From assembly GCF_958295425.1 (NCBI RefSeq), contig NC_081141.1, positions 14,913,204 through 14,977,203 on the forward strand: a stretch of 64,000 nucleotides of DNA. Reading direction: 5' to 3'. The position numbers were made by a program, and so were the translations under genes. The notes beneath the pieces were generated by a model. It did not search any database and was not told the DNA's origin. It saw only the letters and a program-made list of their open reading frames with translations. The DNA is from Solea solea. Its lineage: Eukaryota; Chordata; Actinopteri; Pleuronectiformes; Soleidae. Shown in pieces: positions 36,118-48,500 of the stretch (position 1 is its first letter; each line of letters opens with the position of its first letter).

Positions 36118-38286
36118 AGGCAGCGATCCTTTGAATCAGCTCAAACAAAAACAGAGGGGAAACAGGTTTTGTAGACTTTGTAGGTAATTAGTTGCTCTTT
36201 TGTCCCTCAGCATTACTCACCTATCTGCCAACATGGCCCAGCTCAAAGCACACTACACTATCATGTATCTGTAGAGCACAAACTGATCTATTAACACAAA
36301 TTCTCTAAAAGACACTTATATACTACATGCATGATGTAGCAGAGTGATCAATACATCCATTTTCTAACACTTTACCCTCCACATGAAGGTGGCGGGGAAG
36401 TGGAGCCAATCTCGGCTACCGTCAATTTTGGATGAATCGCCAAATTGCATGATTTTGGACTGTGGGAGGAAACCGGAGTAGGCTACGTGGGGAAAAAACA
36501 TGCTAACTCCACACAGATTTTCCTACCTAGCGCCGTGATCACTCAACCATGATTCATAAGGTGGAAACACAAGTGTACATGCAGAATAATACACACCTGA
36601 AGCCAGTTTAACAGGGCGGCGATATCGAGGCCTACACCCTGGGTGTGGTTGACTGCATCTGGGTACAGCTGCTGCGCCAGCGAGAGCCAATCAACAACCA
36701 CAACATTGGCCCCACTCTCACGCTGCATCACTGCAGACACCAGCTTGTGCATCCAACTTTCAAACATCCCACTCATCTAAAAAAAAGGGAAACAAAGAGA
36801 GAGGGGGCAGTCAGGCAGACTGCTATGTTATTTAAAAGCATTCATTCAAGACTTGAGCTCCTCGATGACGGGATATTCTTCCAACTGCAACCCTGATAAA
36901 GCAGGAGTGACCTATGACAAGACAGGGTTATGTAAAATGATTCATATATGTACCGTCCAGCCATGGATGATGAAGATAGTCTTGGCTGTGGCGTTGAAGC
37001 TACATTCCTTCAGACAGTCCTTGTTGCCGGCCTGCAGATAGCATCCCTCCTGTTCTAGATCTAAACTCTTCCTCATGTTGTACTTGATAACGCCATCCGA
37101 GTCCTTGCCGTCTGTTGATAATTCATTGAATCCACCGTCTTCACCTGAGGGAAAACAACCATGAACGTTAAGACAAAGACTGAGTAAAAGGAAAGCTTTA
37201 AAATGCAACTCAACTTTTCATCAAAAGGAGAAAGAATAAGCTCTGATCCATACAAATGATTCACTTTCAAATATGTATTCAGAAACCACTCAGCCAGTGC
37301 AATGCCCCACACTGAGGCACTGACAATCAACATCTACTGCAATAATACCACTGGCATCTTGTGTTACTTTGACTTCAAACTCTCTCACAGCAGGAAAAAC
37401 TGTAAACACATTGTGGTTTCTTTACTAGACTGAAACTGTACAAATGAAATGAAGCTCTTGGCTGAAGCCTTGGGCAAAGAGCTCGGAATATGCTGGTATT
37501 CGTTTGCGCAGACAAATAAAAAAAAAAAGCTGCAGCCTGTGTTCATTTTACAAGCTGTAAAACACTTGGTGTGACACTTACGGGAAATGAATGGCTGACT
37601 TGGGTTTTGCCTAATTGAACTCCACCGCGCAGCGCAGAAATGTCAGGTCTGGATTAAAATGAACTCATATCTCTCTTTCTTTGTCTTTGGTAAAGAATGA
37701 GTCGTACTGACAAAAAAAAACCCGAGTCCAGCTGCTGACAGTGACAGCAGCGGTGAGCCTGCGTGGTAATTAAAGCGCGGATCCGGCAGTGAATCATTGC
37801 AAACAGTTCTGTGTCTCTCTCACACTCACACACACAGACAGACACAGACAGACACAGACGTGGCGTTGTGCGCCCAGCACATGAACACCAATCTGCTCCT
37901 GTCGCTCTCCCAAAAAAGGACACGTCGCAGTCTCGTCTTTGAAACAGCTCCACTCACACTCTGCCCGCGACACTTGCTCGTGTTTGAAAGTCAGCCTTAT
38001 CGCACAGGAGGCGACTAAGCAGCGAGTGATGTGTGACGTTTCACGTTACTTCATGATTTTTCATGACGCGCGCATGGTGTGACCCACTTTGTCCTTGCAA
38101 TGCGGGGTTACATTTCTTTTAAGTCTTTAATCGCGAGGTGAACACGAAACGATTACAAATAGTGATGAATGGATCAAGGCGGTTTCCTTTCTTACCTTTT
38201 AAAACAGCGTTTTCCCCGAGAGCAGAGGAGAGGAGCGCAGCAGCACACTGAAGGGAAATCCACAATAAAAGGGTTTTATGATTCAT
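33748..38286 (-). CDS. lipg: Endothelial lipase (LIPG), complete, 10 coding exons
   Basis: Secreted triglyceride-lipase-family enzyme, known as a phospholipase A1 acting on HDL at the endothelial surface. Coding exons on the minus strand are 38286-38196, 37144-36954, 36776-36597, 35653-35542, 35445-35227, 35119-34877, 34665-34545, 34337-34110, 33983-33879 and 33760-33748. All junctions are AG/GT and the frame is continuous for 500 codons plus stop, the same length as human LIPG. The start is fixed by an in-frame TGA two codons upstream, and a hydrophobic signal peptide covers about residues 4-22. The triad is visible: Ser170 in GYSLG, Asp194 in GLDPAG and His274 in CEHERAVH. A lid lies between Cys254 and Cys272, a basic heparin-binding stretch around 312-330, and a C-terminal PLAT domain from about 346. 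LPL was considered, but [30 protein letters not shown] and KCRDGW match LIPG. The lid is about two residues shorter than in human. Confidence 0.97.
36355..36540 (+). repeat. L2-like fragment inside lipg intron 3
   Basis: Contains CCATTTTCTAACACTTTACC, ATGATTTTGGACTGTGGGAG and TGCTAACTCCACACAG, the core blocks of the family, lying opposite to lipg transcription. Confidence 0.5.
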
Positions 38287-38521
38287 TTCTCACTCCCAGA
38301 CGTGTATGAGGGGAAATGAAAGGCTCCTTGATACTTGAAGTGTCTTTGTGTAATCGACTGCTGCTGCTGATGGTGGCGGCGTGGTGGTGAAAGGGTGAAT
38401 GAGTTCAGATCCAGTGGTGACAAAGAGCAAGTGGGCTGCCGGTGCGTTCTGGTGCGCGCCTGCCTGCAGTGGTTACGCCGCTCAGGAGATGTATAAACTC
38501 GCACAAGAGTGTCATTAGAGT

Positions 38522-38582
38522 TTTAAATAGTTCCCATTTCTAGTCACCTGATCATCGGCTGATGTCTCGCGAATCTCATTGG
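38522..38582 (-). promoter_or_regulatory. Candidate lipg core promoter (TATA-like plus CCAAT)
   Basis: On the minus strand a TATTTAAA box (38522-38529) lies about 240 nt upstream of the lipg ATG, and a CCAAT box (38578-38582) lies about 50 nt further upstream. The spacing fits a TATA/CCAAT promoter with initiation near 38495. This is a motif call only, and single short boxes occur by chance. Confidence 0.3.
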
Positions 38583-38860
38583 TCAAGCCCCCATTTTGTA
38601 CACACTGGAGGCGTGGCGAACTGAATGAAGTCGTAGTAGGCGTCTTGTGATGCGCGTGGTTTCTGTGTGGGGTGACGCAAGCAGACCTATAGTGTATCCA
38701 GTGTAGCTTACTACAGGTCATTCACCTTTGTTGCCCGAATTCATTCAAACAATGTGGGGAAATTGATCATGAAAGAGTCAATGAGCCAATGAGTGGCGAT
38801 GGGGATCTGTGTTCCTACACATGGTTATTTATCCTCACAATAATAACAATAATAATACTA

Positions 38861-38931
38861 TTCATTATTATTATTATTATTATCATCATTATTATTATTA
38901 TTATTATCATTATTATTATTATTGTTATTAT
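38861..38931. repeat. (ATT)n microsatellite upstream of lipg
   Basis: ATT run interrupted by ATC units, in the lipg-kcmf1 spacer about 0.3 kb beyond the candidate lipg promoter. Confidence 0.9.
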
Positions 38932-39733
38932 GAACTCCCTCCGCGTATCACAATGAGTGGGAAACGCCTCTAAGCTCGTCTATAGAACGTCTAAAGGGCT
39001 GGGAGCAGCAGTGTTGGTGGGGGAGGAACACCGAGGCTCCCTCCCCCACCAAAACATCCTCCCCTCCGCCTGGCGCGCTGCCAAACCATCCGTTAGCTCA
39101 CCAACCAGTTTCAATTGATAATGCAGAAGAATAGGCGCACCCACACGAGGCTCCCTGCTACAATAACACCACTCTGTTGAGGAAAAAGCATCAAGCATTA
39201 TATACAGTGGGAAGGTGGCAGGTTCCTGGAGTCCACAGTGCAGTTACGCATCTCTGTGCAAACAAAAAGCCTGTGCTGCTGGTTACAACCAAGCAGTGGG
39301 TCTGTGAGTTACACAGGTCACTGCCACAAAACCAGTGACTATTCAGAGAATCCATCTATCAGTGGTGTTCACAGACATTTCAGGGGGCAGAGACTCAAAT
39401 GCTCGACATAAGGACACCCCCCCAACCCTAACTCTAACCCTCATGATAATTATTTGAAAATAAGTACATATCAAAATGAATAAATAATGTTGAAGTGGAA
39501 AACCGTGTGCGTAGTTAAATTATTTATTTACAAAGTGTAACATCTGTCCATCCACCCACCACCGTCTATCCATTATTCATCCACCATCTATCTATATATC
39601 TATGAATCCATATGTATTTGATCTATTTTCTGTTAAAATTGTGACACATTGTGACACTGTGCCTGTGTCCGGTCAAAATGCAGTCTCTATACTGTCTCTT
39701 CCATGAGTGACTTCAACTGACAGAACTAGAACT

Positions 39734-40048
39734 TTAAAGGTGCAGTGTGTAGGATCTAGCAGCATCTGTTGGTGAAGTTGTACACTGCAGGTGAAAATCT
39801 CTCAACTCACCCTTCACTTCAAAGCATGTAGGGAAACCTACGGTAGTCATAAGTTATCATTAAAAGTAGAAAGGTGTTTAAATTTTTTTAAAAAGAAGAA
39901 TAAAAATGGCTGGACCTACTCCTAGGTAATAAAACGACAATTCAAACACCCAGGTGATGTACACTCCAAATAAATATATAAATATTTTATATTCAATTTC
40001 TGCCAAATGGAAATGATTTCATCTAATTCTCACACGCTGGACCTTTAA
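39734..40048. mobile_element. TTAA-ended MITE, 315 bp
   Basis: The left end TTAAAGGTGCAGTGTGTA pairs with the right end, which on the other strand reads TTAAAGGTCCAGCGTGTGA. There is no ORF. It sits between lipg and kcmf1. The GCATCTGTTGGTGA stretch is typical of a common teleost short repeat and recurs near 10650. Confidence 0.6.
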
Positions 40049-41989
40049 GGGATCTTTTCTAAAAACCTGCATAATATTTAAAAGAGGAATGACTTCAAAG
40101 GCCAGTGAGTGTGTATAAATAACCATCCTCTCACAAGAACACATGCAGAAGATGCGTAATGTGTATGAGGGGAAATGGAAATGCTGCATCTCTTGAGGGC
40201 GCTGGAGTTCATTTGACGAGATGATAATGATTTGTTCATGGACATCAGCGATGCCATCGTTGCACTTCAGGGTGTGTTATACCAGATGTTTGAAACATCT
40301 GTTCCAGACCAAAGATTAAAAGTTATCATGAGGAAAAATACCCCACAAATCTGGCACCATTACTTGAGAGTAACAGCCATGAATGCAGTTTTTCGTAATT
40401 ATTTTAAAAGAAGTGCAGTTTTCTGCATATTCCCGGTTTTTAATGCTTTTTGAAAATATGTTTCTACCAAAGGGTATTCATTTAAGGGAAGATCAAAGGG
40501 ATGCAAAGGTTGATCGTTCACAGATCTAAGGCACGGGCATAAGAACTCAATGTAGACTTACTGGAGGATGAAGATGAAGAACTACAGACACACAGACAAT
40601 GAGAGAACTCAGCATTCCCAACTGCAATGTCTGGGAAAATGGACACATTGTGGCTCTTTCAAACTTCTAGTGTCAGACAGACATGAAACATCACTAATAA
40701 ATAACAATAACTTTGTAAAGTCAAATGCTTTAAATAGACCTAGATTATGTTTTGAGACAAATATATTTTTAGCTTATTAGATTTCTCGCTGCTGTTTGAA
40801 GCTCGTGCTCAAGAACTGACCTGAACCCAGACATTGGATGTTATATTTAATTCAAAGTCACTTCTTATGCAGGGTAGAATAGTTATTCTTTCCATCCACA
40901 GTCCTCAGCCAGGTGTGGGCCAGTGTGTGGGCCAGTTTGATTCTGCACTGTGCTGAGATGTCCTGACTTTGCACTATAAGATCTGCCTGTCAAGACCCAA
41001 CAGAGAGGTACAGTGAAATACGACAACAACCAAGTTGACCAATGCAGGCAAAAGAGCGTGATTTAAAAACCTTCACTCCTCTATGGGGACCTTGTTTAAC
41101 ACTATGTTTACATGGACAGCAATACGTTTAGAATTTAATTTAATTTAGCCAGAATAAGAGACAATCTGTGACAACAGGATATGGGGATAAGTCCGCATGT
41201 AGATACAGTGCTTGACACATTTATTAGACCACCTGTGATAAAAACATAAATATTTTAGAAATCTTTCAAAAAGTAGTTTAAAAGTAAAAACGTTATTGTA
41301 ATGATTTGGCAAATAACAAACTGAATTCACCTTTTGATACCCAAATTTCTTCTCAGAGAAGTCAGAAATTAATCAAGCGTAACATTCACTAAACCACTAA
41401 AACTAATGTTTAAAGTAAATAACTTTAATTTGACATCTTAATCAAGAAATAATAATGTGCTATACTCTTTTTTTGTACAACAGTACATTTGAAAATTAAT
41501 GTATAACAATAATTATATTTTAGCATTAAAAATAACATTTTGGTTAAAGAGCTTCTACATATAGATGTATTAACCATTACAGATACATATTTCAGATTTA
41601 ACCTCCCAATGTAGCACTTAGCATAACAGACTGAGCTGTTTTGTATTATATGAAAAGGAATATGAGTATAGACACGTGTAATCATCCTAAACTCAACAGT
41701 TTATTTTCAGAATAAGGTCAATGGTCATGTGCCAGATATGTTGTGACTTATAACATAGATGTTGTATTAAACTACACGAGTTGGAGCTGTGTGTATATTT
41801 ACAGTCATGAAGCCCCCTCAGGTGAAACCACTTCAGACAACTCTTGTCCTCACTCTCACAGAAATGGCGGTTATGCACCTAAACGTAAACTCTTACCTGC
41901 CGTAAAACAGAAAAGAGGAAGAACATCCAACTCTATCATTACACAGCAGCGCCACCGCGTGGACTAGGTGGGGCATCGCACAGTACAGT

Positions 41990-42560
41990 GACACAGCAGG
42001 AGGCGGAGGGGGGCAGAGAGCCAGACCGGATACTTCATGAGGGAAGAGGCCAGGGACAGACAGCCAGCCCCGGCTTCTCTTCTCTTCACCCAGATTATCC
42101 CTTATTCCAAGCCCCGGAGCCCGAGCAGGGTGTTGCGTCAGTGTTCGTAGGATGTCCCGACATGAAGGTAAGAATACAGCGGATCGCAGCAGACGTGAGC
42201 AGCTCGAGATTAGGGATGGAAACGTTGGTAGAGCACCGCCGGCTAACATTAAGCTAGCCGAGAATTTCTTGTTTTGCAGCCCCTGCTAGGTAGCGTTAGC
42301 ACCGAGGCTGTTGTGTACGTTAATGCCGCGTGTGTGTGCGGACTAAGTTATAGCTGTTGCATATGTGTGTGTGCGACGCACGCAGTGGACGTGCGTGATC
42401 CAGAAAATGACCAGATCTACCTGACGTTGGCTAACTGTGCTAACTAGCCTGTAAGCTAACGTGATAAGATAGGTTTCATAGGTGAACGCGAGCGAGCAAG
42501 GTAAGGGGGTGGTGCCGGGGACAGGCGAACACAAGAGTGGAGCGGAGTCCGGATGGAGCT
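41990..42560 (+). promoter_or_regulatory. kcmf1 5' UTR and CpG-rich promoter region (approximate)
   Basis: The sequence around the kcmf1 start is richer in G+C and CpG than its AT-rich surroundings and has no clear TATA box, as expected for a housekeeping gene. The 5' UTR and true transcription start cannot be placed from sequence alone. The first intron opens with GTAAGA at 42168 and is about 2 kb long. Confidence 0.4.
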
Positions 42561-45500
42561 GTCATGTCGTCAATACTAATGTCAGACAGTTTTAGCTTGT
42601 TTTCGGATAAAAGTTGGCCCTCGGATCCGAGTTTCTTAAGCTAACAACTGACAAACCCAACATTAACCTCGTCCTTGTGGCCAACCTTGTTGGGCTTGAG
42701 GTTCACTGCTCGAGTGGGAGACAGTTACGGTTCAGCTCGTTGTCCCTTGGACAGTTAGGTGAGTTAGTCCTCAGCTGCTGACTAATTCGTCAGCTAGTAG
42801 TTAATCTCATAGTAGTTGGTTTACTGATTGGTTTGGCTAACAGCGAAGGTTAGTCAGGCCTGGACGGCCTTTATTTCTCATGCTTGTGTTGTTGACAACT
42901 TTGCTGCGAGTAGTGATCGAGCTGGTTGTTGCTTTGAGGTTGTTCCTGTTGTTGCTGTCATTAACATGACTGCAGCCAGTCTTTACCCGCTGCACATCAG
43001 GGTCTGATTTGGCTTTGAGACTTCACTGCCCGTAGCTATGAATGGATATACGGGGAAGTTAAAACAGCCTGGTGTCATGCAATACACCGAGGCAGCACGA
43101 CTGTCCTCGTCAATCAAGAAAAGCATGGGCTTGAAAACAGAGGGACAAGTGGACTCTATATGGGACACTTGAGGTGAAACCTGCCATTCATAGCTGTGGG
43201 GGGACTTTAGTGAGGAGGATGGCCTCAGGCATGATTGTGTTTGAATGAAAATGGAAAGTTGGCAGCAACCTGTTCTATATAAGTCTGACAGCCAATCCTT
43301 AGTTGAATTATAGCTACAGGAGATGTATACACTAATATGCATGAACACTGTGGTATGCATATTTATCATAAGACTGATATGCCGTACCTTTTGAGGAAAA
43401 CTTTCATCATGTACTCCTAGTAGAATATTTACTTTACACTTCCTGTTCACCACCACTTCTCTTTTTGACATACTTCTAATTTTAAGTATAAATTCATTTG
43501 TAAATTGTATTAGTGTTGTGTTGAGTTAAAGCCGTAATCTTTTATTTGACATATCACATAATGAATTTCTTGCTTACATTTTTTTTGTAAAATTGGTCTG
43601 ATTTAATTATGTAAACCCTCATTGTTAACTTGTGTTGTAATGTTTACAGCGGACACTGCTGTAAATGATTAGGTCAAGGGATCTGTATGTTTATTCATAA
43701 AATATTCTGCAATAGAGGTTGGTCAAAATATTGATTCAGTGATGAATTGTCGTTCCTTGCTTGTGCAATATGATCATCGTAACACCAGGGCAAATATTGA
43801 CATTTTGATTAACAAATTAAGACGCTCTAAAGTAAACAGTCTCTTCCCGTTTCAATGGGCGTCACTCGTTCATGTCTCCTCATGGTGGCGCTGAGGGAAA
43901 CGTGGGTGAAAATTACATGGCCAAAGAAGTGGGAGTTTATGGCAGAGAAAGCTACATTAAGTGATGCCCCAGCCACGTTCATTATTGGTATCATGGACCA
44001 TTTATCGTGTACCGCATTGTATCGCGAGGTACCCTGTGAGTCCCACCATGTGACATTTATGAAACACTGAATTGTGTATAATCTGTCAAACACACCCAGT
44101 CAAGCAAACCATAATAAGTCCACATGAACATTAAACATCTAACATTTCTTCTTCTCTTGCATGTTCACTTGTCCCTCAGGTGTGAGCTGCGATGCATGTT
44201 TAAAAGGCAACTTCAGAGGGCGACGATACAAATGTTTAATCTGCTACGACTATGATCTGTGTGCATCCTGTTACGAGAGTGGTGCGACGACGACGAGACA
44301 CACCACAGAGCATCCCATGCAGTGTATATTAACACGAGTCGACTTCGGTAAGTACAGTGCCCATTCAGGTTGTGAATTGAAAAATAAAAAGGAGGAAAAA
44401 CAGGATCAGATGTTTGTCATTCAATGTTTGTTGTCGCTGAGAGACAGATGTTCATATCCGACTGATAACCTGGCAAGAAAATACAGATGTTTTTGAGAAC
44501 TTTGTATGAAGTCTTGCTGCATCTCTCATAGAACACTGAGTTTACACATTACACATAAAATGAAAACACATGCAAATCACTGTAAATCTTGTCGTTTCAT
44601 AATTAAGCTGCGACCACTTGTGGTCTTTGGAAACCCTTCCCTCAGTGTCTTAATAAGTGTGAACAAGAAACAGTTGCAGTCAATCCTCTGCTCTCTGACA
44701 GAAGGGCTGCTCCCAACTGTCTGAGCAGTGATTCGACTTTAATCAGAGGAGATTTTGCAAGTGTGTTATTGTCTTTGCAGTTTTGGTTTATGAATACAGT
44801 GGCAGTGACAATGATTCAAATATACCAGCCCCTGTCGGACCACACTCACCATAAATTTGGTTCTATTAACTTTCGATCTGCTTGACAGAATGGTTTATTA
44901 TGTCAGATAATATTTATGGCGGCGTGCATTGTGTTTATTTTTATGCATTGCTACTGTGAAATACGTCACTCTCCAAGCTTTCACACAGTGGACATACTGT
45001 TCTACAGTTTGTTGGGAAAACTGTTGTTGACGAAATCGCAACAGAAGGTGCAAGAAATTGTTAAATTTGGTGTGGGCTTTTTCCCAAGTTTGCTTGTTTC
45101 ACTCACTGCAGTGTCTGCCTGCCACATTTGTTTACATCAATGTCAACTTCTTTACATTGGTTACATAATAGATCACAGGTATGGTTCTGTGGTAGTTTGA
45201 TAAGCATCCTCGGTATGACGTCCTGTGTGCTGCAATCCCAGCATCTGAAATGAACTTGCTGGTAAAAAAAGAACTCTATTGTATGGCGACTGAATGTCCA
45301 TCTGTTCTCCTCCAGACCTGTACTACGGCGGTGAAGCGTTCTCAGTGGAGCAGCCCCAGGCTTTTACATGTCCCTACTGTGGCAGGATGGGCTACACAGA
45401 GATCTCTCTGCAGGAGCATGTGGCTGCAGAGCACACAGAGACCTCTACAGAAGTGGTAGGTGGATGCTGAAGCCTCACACACAGACACTTATGAAGGTTG

Positions 45501-48500
45501 GAATATACAGTATGTTTGCGCAACTAATTCACACCTGGAAGCATTTATTTATGTTCTCATTTGGAGTAAATCGTATCTGAAGCGTCAGTATGTCGCAGTC
45601 AAAGCTTAGTTCTGATGTCAGCTTCTCACTGACAGAGGATTTTCATGCAGAAATTAATCACCGGAAAACCATTTTTTCTCCATGTTATGGAGTGTCTGCC
45701 ATACAGTCTTTATGTGCCCCCCCCTGCTCAGAGCCGCAGTGATCATCACACTTACAGGCTGCCAATCAAATCATGCAAGAAGCAAAATTGCCAACCCAGA
45801 CTTTGATTTGTATGCCCCCCCCTACCCCCCTCATCAAAAAATGAAGCAAAGGCAAGAGCTCATCAACTTGAATCGTGTTTTTTTTGCCTATTGTTTTGAT
45901 TTGATTGCTCTTTTATGCAGCCCGGCTCCGTGGGCAGACAATGCGTTGTTTTCTACTTGGCATTTCCAAGTCAATTTTGAAACAATTGCAACACATTTCT
46001 GTGTGATTGGTTTCTATGTTGGGTAGCTCTACAGACAATCACGGACCCTGTTTGGCAGTGAGACGAACACTGGATGTCCCATTCCCGTTGATAAAAAATG
46101 ATTTATTCTTGATTTAAATGCGCATCCAAAGTAAAAGATACAACATTGCAATGACTGTGACATTGTTACTGAGCTCCACTGTTTGTTGTTGTTGTTTTTT
46201 TTTCTCTCTGTTTATTGCTGGTGCTTGTGTGACGTCACAATTCACGCAGGGGTGAAAAAGACACCACAGGGCAGACCACTGGCACTAGTGTAACTATTGA
46301 CACATGGAGTTTGATAGAGATTCACATTTAAATGGTGTTAAATAGGTATTTATATATTAGTATTTAATTAGTTTAATTAGAGTTATGTCTGACATTTCTA
46401 CAAACATTTATCATTTACATAATAACAACTTGTCTTCTGTGGAAATCCTACAACAGACCATCATTTCAGATATCGTATGGGTTTGACACGTTATGGTAGT
46501 TAATCACTGTCCTTTGAATAATAACAAAGGGATTTTTGGCAAACACTTCCTGTTTTGATTCATCTCAGCTTTTTAAATAAAAAAAACAAGCAGTGGTTGT
46601 TTTTTCACTGTGTCCAGGCTACGACGGTACATCTCATGGCATTCTGCGTGGCAGCTCACAGCCTACTTCTTTAACATGTAAAAATCAATCTATGCCTTTT
46701 AGCGTTCCCTCACATCTGCTGGAGCTCAGACAGACACTGTCCTACGAGCTGCAGAGCTGGAATGTTTCTGAAATCGCAGTGCTCCGTGTGCAAACACAGC
46801 GTTTGTAGACTAGATATTTACCAATGTGGGTGTTTGCCAGTTGGAGCCGAGTCCTCTTGAACAAATGTTCAGTGTGCAGTGAAGTGTGTTGTAAATGACC
46901 TGTCCCCGCTGTCTCTTCCCGTTCTCCAGATCTGCCCCATATGTGCAGCGCTGCCAGGTGGTGACCCAAATCATGTGACGGATGACTTTGCTGCTCATCT
47001 CACACTTGAACACAGAGCACCCAGAGACTTGATATCCTTTTCAAGACTATAACCTGACTGAATAGAGAAACAACCTAAATACTGTGTGTGTTTCGAAAAT
47101 GAAGCCCATATTTCAAGGTTTCTGTCTTAAAACGGCAGTATTGATTAGGTAATTCTATATTTTATAATAAAGTAGGCTTCACTCTGACTGTTCAGCTGCG
47201 TACACACTATTTGCTTGCAGTTGTTTTGTTTTCTTTAAACGTCAACAACTAAGAAATCCCAGGCCTCAGGGCGGTGTTGGCTCGATACATGGTGCTGACA
47301 GATACCACTAGTAAATTAAATTGGTGCGTGTGTTTTTTTGTTTTTTTTTATCTCTTGCCAACTGAAAGTGCAGTGACGTGACGCATATTTCTTCCAAATA
47401 CAGAAGGCGGGAACAGTCGGGGTCACATTATGTAGTAATGTGCCAATGCAATGAGCGTGAAGGCTGCAAACTGTGTGAACCGCTCTGGTTAAAACAAAAA
47501 CGGAATGTTATTCATCAGTTGATGTCGTTGAGTGATCGTCTGTCGACATAAATGAGAGAACTTCAAGTTATAAGGCAACTCGAGGTTTGAAATGGCATGA
47601 TAATAATGCAAATAGACTCGGACGACTGATGGCTTATTATACGTTGTCTGTTTGAATACAGGTGGTGGAGAAAAAAAAACCAATATGCTAAATTGTAGTA
47701 CAATGACTTAAGCTCCATAAAACGGTAACACAGTTCCTTAGTAACCAGTGCCCTGTAAGACCTGAACAAAAATGTAATAAATTAGGTGATCGGCAAAAAT
47801 AGATTTACAATAGATACAAGCAAAAATCCAGGATACTGTGTTGTTTTCTGCTTCTAAATGGGAGCTTACACATTTACTGCATATTTTTGGTCGATTAACA
47901 TTTTGACATTGTATTGATTTAACGTGTAATTATAGAAGATCAATTGTCAATCAATTGTGCTTCCGATATGTTCCTTAATGAGAAGCTTCACGACGAGTCC
48001 AGCGGGGTACGGCATGTGAGGAGGATGTTCCACCCGGGGCGCGGGCTGGGCGGTCCGCGAGCACGCAGGTCTAACATGCACTTCACCAGTAGCACCACAG
48101 GGGGGCTCTCCACCAGTCAGAGCTCCTCACAGAGCTCCAACTTCAGCAGAGAGGCCATGGATCCTATAGCAGGTCAGTCGCACAACACACACACACACGC
48201 AGAAGAACGTGGATAATACAGGACTCAGTCTCAGTCAGTGTGTCTCCATGATAACATCATCATTACAATGGTGCAAGATGTAATCACAGACCTTAAGTTG
48301 TGTAGTTAAGATGAAAGTGAAGGCCAAATGTCCCATTTTTCAGCGTGCACTTAAATCCCCCTCTGAATGAAGCAGCGGCGTGTGGGCAGAGTTGTTACCG
48401 AGGTATTCTTTCTGTTCATACTGTTCCCAGTTTTAATCTTGATGCAGTGCTTGGCATTGGCCACGTCCGCTCCAGCTGCGCTTTAATGAGGGTTTGTGTT

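Larger units (their letters stand above)
38583..41989. other. lipg-kcmf1 divergent intergenic spacer
   Basis: Holds the ATT repeat, the MITE at 39734 and, near 41205, a CAGTGCTTGACACATTTATT sequence resembling a common teleost repeat. No exon. Any shared regulation of the two genes cannot be judged from sequence. Confidence 0.5.

Noticed and set aside
33748..38286. Lipoprotein lipase (LPL) as identity of the minus-strand lipase
   Set aside because: Many residues fit both, but the N-terminal EGCY block, NVVVVDWL to [23 protein letters not shown] and KCRDGW fit LIPG and differ from LPL; total length of 500 also fits LIPG.
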